From Carettochelys insculpta (taxonomy: Eukaryota; Chordata; Testudines; Carettochelyidae), in NCBI RefSeq assembly GCF_033958435.1, contig NC_134138.1, positions 206,469,298 through 206,533,297 of the forward strand: a DNA stretch of 64,000 nucleotides. Reading direction: 5' to 3'. The position numbers and the translations under genes are program-made. Each line of letters opens with the position of its first letter. Within the stretch, counting starts at the first letter, position 1. Below the pieces are notes generated by a model that worked only from the letters and a program-made list of their open reading frames with translations, had not been told where the DNA came from and did not search any database. Positions 1 through 10,268 of the stretch are shown here, one piece after another.

Positions 1-120
1 CCCACACCTGGGGCACTGTGGCTGGGGTGCCCCAGGCCTGGCCCCCCTCAGAACAGCCTTCCTTATTCAAGCCAAGCCCTGTAGACTTGCTCACCATAGT
101 TTCTTCATTCAACTAAAGCA

Positions 121-420
121 GCAGTTCTCAGTCTGTGGCTTGGGACCCGGAACGATCGCGACATCATTTGAGTGTGGTCGCCAGGCCCAGTGTTCGATTT
201 ATCGGGGCCCAGGACAGACAGCCAACGCCCAAGTCTCACCTCATGGGGCTGAAGCCAGGTGGCAGGGTCTGTGCTTTCTGCCGTGGGCCCCAGAAAGTCC
301 AGCACCAGCCGTGCCGAAGCCCGAGCCCCACTGCATGGAGCTGAAGCTGAAAATTGGCATTTTTTGTGGGGGCCCCTGTGGCATGGGATCATACTGCAAT
401 TTTTGCTGTCAGCAGAGACA
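121..420. mobile_element. hAT-like non-autonomous fragment
   Basis: The segment opens with CAGCAGTTCTCAGTCTGTGG, like the CAGYGGTTCTSA ends of Charlie-type hAT elements. It shares the phrase 'ggggcccaggacagacag' with the hAT-like element at 5539. I could not find the right end or a target duplication. The GC-rich sequence to about 1030 may belong to the same insertion. Confidence 0.35.
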
Positions 421-1339
421 ACTGGTGAGGATGGGCCACCGGCCACCCTCAGCCCAAGAAAGGGCCAGGACAACCCCCTCCACTCCAGGCCCTGCCTCTG
501 CTTCACCCCTTCTCTTGCCCCACTCTCTCCCTGTCTCTTCCTCCAACCAAGGCGGCTGCGGGCTAGTGTTGGAAGCAGGCATCAAGTGCTCCCCCCTGCC
601 CAGCAGCGGCGGGGGGAGCAGAACAAGGTGAGCTCTCTGGCCAGGTCACTTTGCTTTCTGCCGGGGTGTGTGAGGTGGTTCCGCTCTCTCCCCCAGCTGG
701 GCTCACCCTTCTGCGCTTCCTCACCGCCGCTGGTAAGTGCTGGAGGGGGTGTGCAGACTCCCCCTGCTGCCAGTGCTGGCCCTCTGTCCCCACTAGTCCT
801 CCACCAGCTGCAGGCTGGCCCCTCCCACCTAAGGTATTCAGGGGCATGTCACCCCAGCGTCCGCCTTGCACGGTGCCCCCGGTTGTCAGAAGTGGACGCA
901 GTGCAACCAAGTCTGAGAGCGAAACAGTCAGTGAATGCCACGGAACGTTACAAAACCAGCCAGCCAGGGATTGCTCCTCCGCTTGGCCTCTGCATCAGCA
1001 GCCACTTCTCCCAGCCTCCCCCATGAGGAACGATCAGATCAGTCCCCTTAAGGCTTAACACAAACTAGGTCCAGCTTCACTGCTGCTGAGCTCGGGGAGG
1101 CACTCCCAGCCAGGGCTCTGCTGGTATTCAGCCCCACTGTATGGCTCAGTGGTGGCTCATGCTGCGGGACACCACTGGAGTGGGATGCAGAAGGGGCAGC
1201 ATTATAAGCAGCACTGAATCTGTGACGTCCTCCTATACAGCCCCTATATTTATACTGTGCCAAGAACATTAATTATATATAATTACACCTTAGCATCCAA
1301 CTTACAATGCAAAAATACAGGGGCCTCTGATCAACGCTC

Positions 1340-1500
1340 CCTGTCAGCTGAGCCCTTGGGTGGCCACCTAGGAGAGATTCAGGTGCCCCCCCGGCTGATG
1401 AGCAGAGTGCCCACAGCCACCCACAGAGGGCAGCCTGTGTTTCCATTGGTGGGGCGCATCTGCACATACCTAGGTGCACAGAACAAAATACATACCACCC
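1340..1500. mobile_element. Old hAT MITE fragment, relative of 37594-37801
   Basis: It matches by eye the interior of the element at 37594: 'agagattcaggtgc', 'gctgatgagcagagtgcc' and 'ggtggggcgcatctgcaca' have counterparts there. Ends are not resolved. Confidence 0.4.
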
Positions 1501-3740
1501 ACAGGTGTAAAAAAGGAAGAGGGAACACTGCCCTGAGTAGGTTTTGCTAGAATATTAGCCACACAAAAGTAATAAAACTCCTCTATGACCCTAACTTAAA
1601 GCTATCACAATAACATCTGCACAGCCAGTGGGTATAGTTCATTTGCCACACAGCCTGCGAGCACAAAATTCTGAAATACTTTCCTATCTGAGGATATGCA
1701 TTCCAGCTGCGGACATATGATCAGTTCTGACATGAACAGAAAGTGGTTTCCCCTAAGCTCAGAAATATTTTCCACGCTTATCTTTCAGAACTGGCCTTAT
1801 GTTTACTGAACTGTGAATCTATTTAGATGCCATTTAGTTTGAGATGGGTTAAGACACAAGACATTTTTGGTCAAAAACTATCACAGGAGATTCGCTGAAA
1901 AGCCTCCCCACAAATCCCACAGTTGATGTCTGAAGTTAAGAACTTCCAATTATGTCACCAGCTGGCTGTTATCAAGTTTACAGCCCAGCACAGTACACAG
2001 GTCCCAGGAGAGCTGAACGTGCTTGGCCACTTCAGTAATTCCTGTTATTTAATGGCATGCCTGCATTGATTGTTTTGACTAAGTCTAACATGAGCAGGAG
2101 AAAGGAGATACTGCCAGAGAAGCACGTAGCTGGGTAGGCTTTTTCCAGGGCAAACAATTTTATGCTGTTCTCAAAATCAAACGTGTAACAGTTTTGTCAC
2201 ATTTTTTCATATTTTTTAACCCTGTGCATTTGAGATCAGAATATTTACACTTGCCTTCTAGCAATTTAATTTTGCAATTTTATGAACAGGGGTTGAAGAG
2301 CTATAATCTGACTTTTTTTTTTTTTAAAGCAGCTTTGAGGGTGCAGGGGAAAGCAGACTGAATGGTGCACACAGCAAGTCCACGAACACCAGCTGTCCTT
2401 GATTCAGATTTGAATAACTGAAAAACATAAAGCCTGACAAAGCACTATAGGACAGAGCTACTCATGCAGAGATGAAGTGTGGCTCTTTAGATCTTGGCTT
2501 TGAAGCATAAGTATCACAACATCCATCTAGTCGTCTCTGACCTCATGGCCAAACAAGCAAGAACACACACTCAGTCCTTATATAGTGCCTGCTGCAGGGT
2601 ATTTTTCACCTTCATCTGAAACATCTGGTACTTGCCAAGTGGGTGACAAGCCACCGGATTAGCTAGAGCACAGGCCAGGGCCAGTACAGAAATTCCTATG
2701 TAACTCTATGTCAGGGTCCCCTCATGCTTTATAAAAACTGATATAGGAGTATGAATATGCATAACCTGCAGGTGCTTCATGCAAAACAGGTCACGTAACT
2801 TATCATTCAAGAGCCTGTGATCCCCCAAATGTGTACATTCTATTTTTGTGCATATATCTTTCTTGCATGTGAAGTTAGAAATATTAAGTGGAACCCGGTT
2901 TTACTAGTCCATGTATTCTAGTAAAAGCCATTAGTGATACTTCAGGGACTTGATGGCTTGGTGATCAAGCCAATTAGGTAATTGTTTTGTTTTGCCTGTA
3001 AGCCCAAACTGTGGCTGGTCCTACAAAGATATGTGGCCAGGCCACCTGATGCTGGAACCCATTTTGGATCTGGGACTTTTCCATTCAAAGTGAGAAAAGC
3101 TTGAATGGAACCCAAACAATTCCCACCTTGGGCAAAGGAATATAAAGGGGTGAAACCAAAGAACAGAAGCAGTCACCAGACACACATACACACACACTCA
3201 CACACACACGCTTACCACCTAAGATACCTGCTGGGAACATCTAAGAATAAATTGGCGGAAGGATTAGGCCCAAAGCTAAGAAGCTGCCTACCATGTAAAA
3301 GAGATAATTAGAACCATTGTTACAGTAAGAACTTGCATGTAACAAACTAGCGTATTAGGTTTAGCTGGTGAGTGTTGCATATTTTGGCTTAGTAAATTAC
3401 TTTGGTCTGTCTGTTTTCACTTGGGATCACTTAAATCCTACTTTTCATACTTAACAAAACACTCTTCATTATCAAGCCCAGTGTAAATAACTGTTACCAG
3501 GGAGAAACCACTGTGCATCTCTCTCTTTCGCTGATAAAGAGAGCAAACATATAAGCTTTCTGTGTGTAGAACTTTTATATAGAGTAAGACTGATTTATTT
3601 CGGGTTTTGGTCCTCTTTGGGGGCTGTGTTCCTGGACGCTGCCAACATCCGTATAGCGGAGTTCTTTCAGAGCTGAGCTAGTTCAGGGTTTGTGTTGCTT
3701 TGCTGGGCAACAATAGCCCCAACTCTGTGTCTTGGCTGGG
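1501..3740. other. Intron without recognised elements; (CA)n at about 3179-3210
   Basis: Ordinary AT-rich intronic sequence with a T12 run near 2313 and a short impure CA microsatellite near 3179-3210. No coding pattern or element end was recognised. Confidence 0.6.
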
Positions 3741-3744
3741 GGAG

Positions 3745-3855
3745 ACCATATAGCATGTCTGGCATATGAGGAGAGATTAATAAAACTGGGACTTTTCAGC
3801 TTAGAATAAAGACGACTAAGGCAGGATACGATAGAGATATATAAAATCATGGCTA
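3745..3855 (+). mobile_element. CR1 LINE fragment (3' region)
   Basis: It reads 'gaggagagattaataaaact', 'gggacttttcagcttagaat', 'gacgactaaggcaggatacg', then 'ataaaatcatgg'. This is the characteristic 3' segment of sauropsid CR1 elements, plus orientation. A pogo-like element follows within about 40 bp. Confidence 0.7.
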
Positions 3856-3896
3856 TAGCTAAATTAGTCCTCATCATTTTGTACACATACCTGGTA

Positions 3897-4185
3897 CAGT
3901 AGGGCCTCAATATTCGCAAGGGTTCTGTGTTCAGAACCCTCAAGAATGTTGATTTTTGCAAATATGGGCGGGGGGGCTCGGAGTCCTGGGGAAACGGCTG
4001 TTGCTGGCGCTCCAGCCCCAGGGCCTCAGGGAAGCAGTGGCCACCAGCCCTCCCTGACCAGAGCCATGGGAAGCAGCAGCCAGTGGTGCTTCCTTCTGGA
4101 GCCCTGGGCAGCGGCAGCCTCAAGCAGCCACTTGTGAATAACTGAATTCACGAACATTAAGGTAGTGCATGTGGGGACCTTACCG
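3897..4185. mobile_element. pogo/Tigger-like MITE with TA target site
   Basis: The left end is TA|CAGTAGGGCCTCAATATTCG. The right end, read in reverse complement, starts TA|CGGTAAGGTCCCC. These resemble the CAGTARWCCCTC ends of the elements at 20237 and 38096. The GC-rich centre gives spurious open frames. Family placement is by end sequence and TA site only. Confidence 0.5.
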
Positions 4186-4968
4186 TATTATGTTCTCCAG
4201 TGTGCATGACTTTGCATCTGTCAACACTGAAAACCCTTGAGAAGGAATTTAACCACTAAGATACTTCTTGCAGAAACATATGCATGTGCTTAACTTTACA
4301 CATGCAAGTAGACCCTTATGCTATAAATCCATTTATTTGCTAGGTAAAGACCTTTATCTTTCAATCTTTTAAATGGAGATTGGAAGGTTTTTTCCCTCAA
4401 AAAAGAGATCCCTTACCTTGAACACTAACGGGAGTTCTTTGAGATGTATATCCCACTTCAGAATGTCTTGATCTGGGATTTTATTAGCAGTGTTTATGCA
4501 CCCAGATAATCTTGTGCTCTGACTGACTGCTTGTTATTTGCACTGTGTTGTGATGCAGTATTATGAGGACAGGCCCACTGCTATTTCAATTCCCTTTCAA
4601 CCACAAAAGTCCACCAAGAAAACTTTGAGGCAGAGGGGAAGGTGGGCAGGTCCTGGAGCATCCCTATAGATACACATCTCAAAGAATCCCAGTTACTGTA
4701 CAAAGTAAGTAGCCTTGCTTCATTCTTCAAGCAGTGACTTTATGGGTGGCACTGCTCTGTTTCAGGAGATTCCCAAGTAGTATCTCACCTGTGGATGCAA
4801 CACAGACCATAGAACTGCATCACTGAAAGCCACATCAGCTCTGATAGAAGGCATGGGATTAAAGACAGTGATCACTTCAGAGTAATTTTAGAAAGTGTCT
4901 GACACCCATGCTAATGCTCCCACCATGCTTGTACCTTTCTGAGTGTGTTCTTCACAAACAGCACTTAC
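4186..4968. other. Unremarkable intron between the pogo-like MITE and the RARB hinge exon
   Basis: No element ends, repeats or coding signals recognised apart from the donor site GTAAGTGC at 4968-4961 (minus strand). Confidence 0.5.
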
Positions 4969-5129
4969 TGTGGTGTATTTCCCCAGCTGACAGAGAGAGG
5001 GGAAGGTTTCCTGGTGAGCTTTCCGAATCTTCTCAGTGAGATCGTCCAACTCTGCTGTCATTTCATAGTTTTCTGTAAACTCCTGCTTTGACGGCTCCTT
5101 CTTCTTTTTGTTCCTGTCATTTCTGACAG
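4969..5129 (-). CDS. RARB: Retinoic acid receptor beta, hinge / start of ligand-binding domain exon
   Basis: An internal exon of a nuclear receptor that binds retinoic acid and acts as an RXR heterodimer on DNA in the nucleus. On the minus strand the acceptor 'attgtctctag' precedes CT at 5129-5128. These two bases complete the Ser codon begun by T at 50776. The 53 following codons start [10 protein letters not shown] (basic hinge, likely nuclear-localisation function). They continue through the acidic [18 protein letters not shown] stretch, which begins ligand-domain helix 1, and end LCQLGKYTT. The donor is ACA|GTAAGTGC at 4968. Length 161 nt = 2 + 53 codons, so the next intron is phase 0. 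The segment [20 protein letters not shown] fits RARB and not RARA or RARG (known family sequences). Reading past the donor gives an artefactual tail. Confidence 0.96.
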
Positions 5130-5216
5130 CTAGAGACAATAAAGGGAGCAGTTCAGGAGTGGTTAGTGAGACTACTTCATATGGCTTTCACAAGTCTTCT
5201 CCAAAGTATTACCACA

Positions 5217-5247
5217 GTTTTGTTTTGTTTTGTTTTGTTTTGTTTTA
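5217..5247. repeat. (TTTTG)n microsatellite
   Basis: About five to six consecutive GTTTT units directly upstream (gene orientation) of the hinge-exon acceptor, about 90 bp from it. Confidence 0.9.
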
Positions 5248-5538
5248 CTTTAAACAAGTTAATTTGGATAGAAAATGTTTTATCAGCATAAAAAACAAAA
5301 TTTTGTTTGTTAAAAAGGTACCAGAAAACATTGAACTAAGATGGGACAATATACCAATTTTTCATTTACACATACAGAAAGTAAAAACCAACTTTCCACT
5401 GCAAGTTTGACACTTCCTGGAGTGTTAAATTTATAACTAACATACATTAAGTTTCTACAGTGTCTGCCCCTGGGAACCCCGTCACAACCTTAGAGCTGGG
5501 AACAGAACCCAGATCTACTGGTTCCATGTTTTCTATTT

Positions 5539-5888
5539 CAGTGATTCTGAACCAGCAGCCTAAGGCCCTCTGCGGGGGGGACCATAAGCAGTTTTCAGGA
5601 GGGCCACCACGAAGGGCCAAAATTAGACTTCCTGGGGCCCAGGATAGAAAGCTGAATCCCCACTGCATGAGACTGAACCCATGGCCCTAAGCCCCACCAC
5701 AGGGGCAAAAGCCAATACCTGAGCAATATAGTTTCAGGGGCTCCCTCTTGCTACTCCTTAATGCCAGCTCAGTCTTTCACATGCAAAAAACCCAGTTATT
5801 GTGGCACAGGTAGGCTGTGGAGTTTTTATAGTATATCGGCAGGGAGGCAGGGTGAAGGCAACAACTCAAATAAAAAGGTTGAGAACCC
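5539..5888. mobile_element. hAT-like MITE
   Basis: The left end CAGTGATTCTGAACC and right end GGTTGAGAACCC form imperfect terminal inverted repeats of the Charlie/hAT type. The interior includes 'ggggcccaggatagaaagc', shared with the fragment at 121. The right terminus runs straight into an ATC microsatellite that has probably overwritten its last bases, so no 8-bp duplication can be read. Confidence 0.6.
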
Positions 5889-5911
5889 ATCATCATCATC
5901 ATCATCATCAA
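5888..5911. repeat. (ATC)n microsatellite
   Basis: About eight ATC units, abutting the right end of the hAT-like element. Confidence 0.9.
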
Positions 5912-6189
5912 TAACCGTGGGCTCAGGGTCCATCAGTGTCTGATGCATCTCTCAGTATTTCCTTCCATCTTGCTGTGTTTTAACTCCAAAATAATCTCCT
6001 CCTCTTACGAAACTTTCTCTCAGAACAATACTATTCAAATGATATATTTAAATGAATCCATTATTTGATGAACAGATAAAACTTAACTCTTCAAAAGCAT
6101 GTAGAAAATGGACAAATTCCAGTACAGCAGGTATTTTGAAATAAATAGTGAAAATTCCAATTAAAAAAAATTATAGAGTCCAAAGCCAA

Positions 6190-6498
6190 AAGAGATTATT
6201 GGGATAACCTAGAAAAATTGTTCTCCTTGAGCTTTGATGATAGGACAAGATTGCAGCAAGAGAGGTTTAGGTTGGACATCAGAAAAAAACTTCCTAACTC
6301 TCAAGAGTGGTTAAATACTGGAATAAATTGCCCAAGGAGGCTGTGGAATCTTTATCACTGGAGATATGAGCAAGTTAGATAAACATCTGTCAGGGAGGAT
6401 CTAGATGGTGCCTGGTCCTGATGTGAGAGCAGGGGACGGGACTTGATGACCTCTCAAGTTTCCTTCCAGTTCTAGAATTCCACGATTCTATGAAAGTT
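6190..6498 (+). mobile_element. CR1 LINE 3' end
   Basis: Contains 'gaggtttaggttggacatca', 'cttcctaactctcaagagtg', 'ctgtcagggaggatctagat', 'gacttgatgacctctcaagt' and the terminal 'attccacgattctatgaaag'. This is the standard order of a CR1 3' region, ending in the ATTCTATGA-type tail. 5'-truncated, as usual for the family. Confidence 0.85.
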
Positions 6499-6499
6499 A

Positions 6500-7448
6500 A
6501 AAAGCAGAGGGCCACTCAGTGATAACTCCCCATTTAAAGTTACATTTTGAGCTATATCGGTTAGCCTGTTTTTAACCCATTTAATATGCTCTGTGTTAAC
6601 TTTATATGATTCTAGTTATTTAATCAAAACGTCACGTGGTATCAAATCAGGTACATTACAGAAATCTATTACACCAACACTGTCACACCTTTATCAATGA
6701 AATTTACAATCTCCTCAGCAACAGAGATTCAGATAAACTAACTTGATATATCTTCCATTAACCCATGTTGATTGGCATTAATTATATTACCCTCCCTCAA
6801 TTCTTGGTTAATTAAGTCCCATTTTAGTCAATCCATTGTTTTGCCCAAGATCAAAGACAGGCCTGGCCACACCATTTACCCTAGTTTAAAACTGGCACAT
6901 TAGATTTTCCATTCTTCTCAATGCTCCACAACTTATTGAAAATCAACATTAATAATCCACTGAGCTCCCCAGCAAGACGGAGGATTCTAATGGGAAATAA
7001 AAATGAAGAGGACCCAAACAGGCCCACCTACATACTAGCAGCAATAGCAAAACATGGTCTTATTTAGCTGCCCTTAGTCATGTTGCGAATAGCAATTAAA
7101 CGGTATAAAAAGGCACAGAGGCTCTGTGTCAAGCTACTGAGTGTACATGTGAAACATCTGAGCCATAATGCACCTCAGTGGCTCACTGAAGATCTGAATC
7201 TTGGCATTTCCCAAAAATGTAGAAGAGGTAAAAAGAGGACATTTAAGCTCTGCCCCACATGTTCACTTGTTACTGTTGGTTTTGTGTCTGTTTAATTCTC
7301 TTTCTTTCTCTCTCTCTCTTTACATAGAAATATATATTTCAATATTGTTCCAAATTCTTGCATGTTAAAATGATCACAATTCTATTGGCAAGATATATTT
7401 GTTCATGTATAGAAATGACAGAGCATGTTGTATGGCAAAGTAGCACTC
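6500..7448. other. Intron without recognised features; CT-rich tract at about 7297-7320
   Basis: AT-rich sequence, including an impure TCTTTCTCTCTC tract before the Harbinger insertion. No gene or element was recognised. Confidence 0.5.
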
Positions 7449-7887
7449 TATAGTCACGTCTACACGTGCCGCCTACTTCGAAGTAGCGGCGCCAACTTCG
7501 AAATAGCGCCCGTCACGGCTACATGTGTTGGGCGCTATTTCAAAGTTAACATCGACGTTAGGCGGCGAGACGTCGAAGTCGCTAAGCCCATGAGGGGATG
7601 GGAATAGCGCCCTACTTCGACGTTCAACGTTGAAGTAGGGAACGTGTAGTCGTTGCGCGTCCCGCAACATCGAAATAGCGGGGTCCTCCATGGCGGCCAT
7701 CAGCTGAGGGGTCGAGAGACGCTCTGCCCAGCCCCTGAGCTTGATGGTGGCCGCGTGGAGTGGCCCCTTAAAGCTCCCCGCCCCCTGCCTTCCTGTGCAG
7801 GAAGCTGAGAGAACGTGCAGGCAGCAGCCCAGACATGCGGCCAGCCTGCACGTCCCTCAGCAGCCCCACACACACCCCACCGCTGCA

Positions 7888-8744
7888 ATGGCTGCCCGCC
7901 AGCCCCCCAAGCACCCCCAGGGGACCGCCCAAGGGGAGCCAGGGCTCACAGCCCAGCAGCCAGGTGGGGAAGCGGCAGCGGGGCCCTCCTGGATGGAGGC
8001 CGAGCTTCGGGACCTGCTGGGGCTCTGGAGCGAGGAGGAGGTGCTCCAGGTAATGGGGAGCAAGAGGCAGAACGCGGATGCGTTCGCTCGGCTGGCCGAG
8101 GGCCTGGCCGCCCGGGGTCACCCTGCCCGCACTCCGGATCATGTCTGGAGTAAAGTGAAGGAGCTGCGGCAGGGTTACGCCCGGGCCCGGGATGCAGCCG
8201 GCTGATCCGCCCCCGTCACTTGCGCCTTTTACAGGGAGCTCAGGGACATCCTGGGCCCCCGGCACACCTCCTCCCCTCCGGCCATTCTTGATACCTCGGC
8301 TGAGGAGCCCCAGCAGGCCCCGGAGGCGGAGTCCGCCCCGGAGGCGAGCCCCGCACCCCGGGGGCCCCCCCCAGGAGCCCACCCCCAGGGCACCGGCGAA
8401 GGAGGAGGAGGAGGGGGAGTCTTCCTCCAGCGACACCAGCCTCCAGATCGTCCTGCCATCCAGGAGCTCCAGCCGGGCGTCCGCCCCCCGGGTGTCCCCC
8501 GACCGTGGGAGTGGACTGTCAGGTATGTACCCCCCCGGTGCACACCCCCCGGGGTTGAGGGGCAGGGGTAATAGATATGACCAGGGCCCTCCAGATGACC
8601 ATGGCCCCAAGGACAGCAGTGGCATGTCCTTCAGAAGAGTGCATCAGCCCCTGCGCCCCCCCAGCACAACAGTGCCATGCCCCATCCCCAGGGCTGGGGG
8701 GAGCGGAACCTCTAGGGTCCCCCGGCGGGAGGGGGTGGGACACT

Positions 8745-8779
<35 letters not shown>

Positions 8780-9885
8780 TGTGATGGAGTGGGGGGAGTG
8801 CAAATGCGAGACTCAGGCTACATATGAGAAACAAGCAGAATAGCTCCCAGTGGCTAAGGATGACCCTGGGGCTACAACTGGCAGGTTACACCTCTGCCCT
8901 GAACAAAGAGAAGGGAGGAGCCGAGCTGGGTTTGAATCGGGGGCAGCAGTGAGAGGCTAGGGGAAGGGAGAGCTAGAAGGCAGCCAGCCTGAGGAGGGGG
9001 AAAGCTACACCCCAAAGGGGCACCCCTCAGGGTCTTCTCCCCAGGATGGGCTGGAAGGACTGTCTCTGACTGCTGTACTATCGCTTCTGTGAGAAACTGG
9101 GCATCTGTTGCCTAATAAACCTCCTGAGTGAGAGTCACTCCTGCCAGCGGACGGGGTGCAGTGCAGGGGGACCCCTGAACCCCATCACAGCAGCATCTCC
9201 CGGGGACGGGGATGGGGAACCTGCAGCAGAGGGGTGGGGGGACAAGGGCCACAGCTCGGGGCCCACACTAACGGCTGTCTCCACTCTTCTTCCCCCACTC
9301 CTGTGTTCTGCAGCTGCACCATCGGAAGGACTGGAGAGCGCTGGCGAGGCGTCAGTGGTCCCGGATAGCCCCCCGGGGCCATCACTCCAGGCCAGCCCCT
9401 CGGCGGAGGACCGACCAGCCCCACGGCGGGGAAGACGGCGGACCCAGCACCACCACCCGACAGCGACAGACCCCCAGCTGCTGACCCTCCACCGTCAGCA
9501 GCTGGAGGTCGCCGAGCAGCAGCTGTGGGTGGAGGAGCGCCGCCTCCAGCTGCAGGAGCGGGCGCTGGCCTGGCACCAGGAGGCATGGGGGGCCTTCATG
9601 TGGACCTTCAACCGTATCGCTGACTACCTGGCCCCCCATGCCGTGCTGGCCGCCGCTGCGCCCGCCCTTCCTGCTCCACCTGCTGCTCCACCCGCTACTC
9701 CAGCCGCTGCACCGTCTGCCGTCGCACCGCCACCCGCCACCGAGGGCCCTTCCGCCGAGGGGGACCTGGGGCCAGCTGACACCCACTGGCCGTATCTCCT
9801 GGTCTGCCCGGCCCCCAGCCAGCCCCGGCCAGGGCTGAGGCCAAGGCGGGGATCCCAGCCACCCACCCCCAGCGCTGGACATTAG
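7888..9885 (+). pseudogene. Harbinger Myb/SANT-like (trihelix) DNA-binding protein, two exons, damaged
   Basis: In PIF/Harbinger elements the Myb-like partner binds element DNA and helps bring the transposase to the nucleus and the ends. The start is ATG at 7888. Residues about 34-103 form the Myb/SANT domain, with key positions W35, LL43-44, W47, F66, L73 and VWSKVKELRQGY at 86-97. Exon 1 ends at 8522 (CAG|GTATGT) and exon 2 starts at 9314 (TTCTGCAG|CTGCACC). The intron is 791 bp, phase 1, and the joined Ala codon is in frame. Exon 2 has a basic patch PRRGRRRTQ and then an amphipathic heptad stretch (about 9478-9600), probably coiled coil. It ends in a Pro/Ala-rich tail, stop at 9883-9885. 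Two lesions: TGA at 8203-8205, where the frame reads on coherently (consistent with CpG decay of an Arg codon), and a one-base frame change at the C8 tract 8365-8372. Confidence 0.82.
8745..8774 (+). repeat. (CAG)10 microsatellite in the Myb-like gene's intron
   Basis: Ten perfect CAG units followed by CAA. It lies inside the inferred 791-bp intron, so it is not translated under the spliced model. Confidence 0.95.
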
Positions 9886-10268
9886 GGGGTGTGGGGCCCA
9901 GGATGTGGCCCCCCCCTTTGTATATATTCCCCCCAGTTTTAGGTTATTTTGTAAATAGTTTGTATATTTGACCCCTGTTACTATGCTGATCCTTGCCCCC
10001 CATGTACATAGTTCTCCCCTTCCTTGTCTTCCCCTTTCATCTTATCCCTATTTATAATACATACATATATAAGTTAGATTTTGCCTGTAAATAGTTAGCC
10101 TTGTTGATAATAATAATAAGAGTTCTACAGATATTTGATTTGACGAACAACTGTCTGCTTTTATTTACAAGAAAAGTGCGGGGGTGTGCTCTTGGGTGCT
10201 CTGTGGTGTGGGCGTAGGGGCAGGGAGTGTTGTGGAGGATGGGGTGGCAGTGGGGGACCTGCCAGCGT
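9886..10268. other. Shared 3' non-coding segment between the two convergent transposon genes
   Basis: AT-rich spacer between the Myb-like stop (9885) and the transposase stop (10269), in an otherwise GC-rich element. It holds TTTATAATACATACATATA and an AATAATAATAATAAG run suitable as polyadenylation sequence, though no canonical AATAAA was confirmed. Role inferred from position. Confidence 0.5.

Larger units (their letters stand above)
1..4968 (-). other. RARB: RARB intron downstream of the hinge exon (partial)
   Basis: In gene orientation this follows the donor (GTAAGTGC) at the end of exon 4969-5129. No further RARB coding sequence is visible, so the next ligand-binding-domain exon lies beyond base 1. 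The first 1 kb is unusually GC-rich and gives long but unrecognisable open frames that I do not call as genes. The rest is AT-rich intron with the fragments listed separately. Confidence 0.85.

Noticed and set aside
259..1026. Long plus-strand open frame (255 codons) in the GC-rich start of the window
   Set aside because: Low-complexity Ser/Pro-rich translation, overlapping equally long frames on both strands, no domain and no splice context. It is explained by GC-rich, stop-poor transposon-derived sequence.
5130..5139. Extension of the hinge exon upstream to an in-frame ATG
   Set aside because: The acceptor AG at 5131-5130 and the Ser codon rejoined with base 50776 show that the upstream codons are intron.
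7768..8625. 285-codon minus-strand open frame opposite the Myb-like gene
   Set aside because: It is the antisense shadow of the GC-rich Myb-like exon. Gly/Pro-rich with no recognisable domain.
8745..8774. Polyglutamine-coding tract
   Set aside because: Although it can be read as Gln, it falls in the inferred intron of the Myb-like gene, and the reading frame containing it has no other support.
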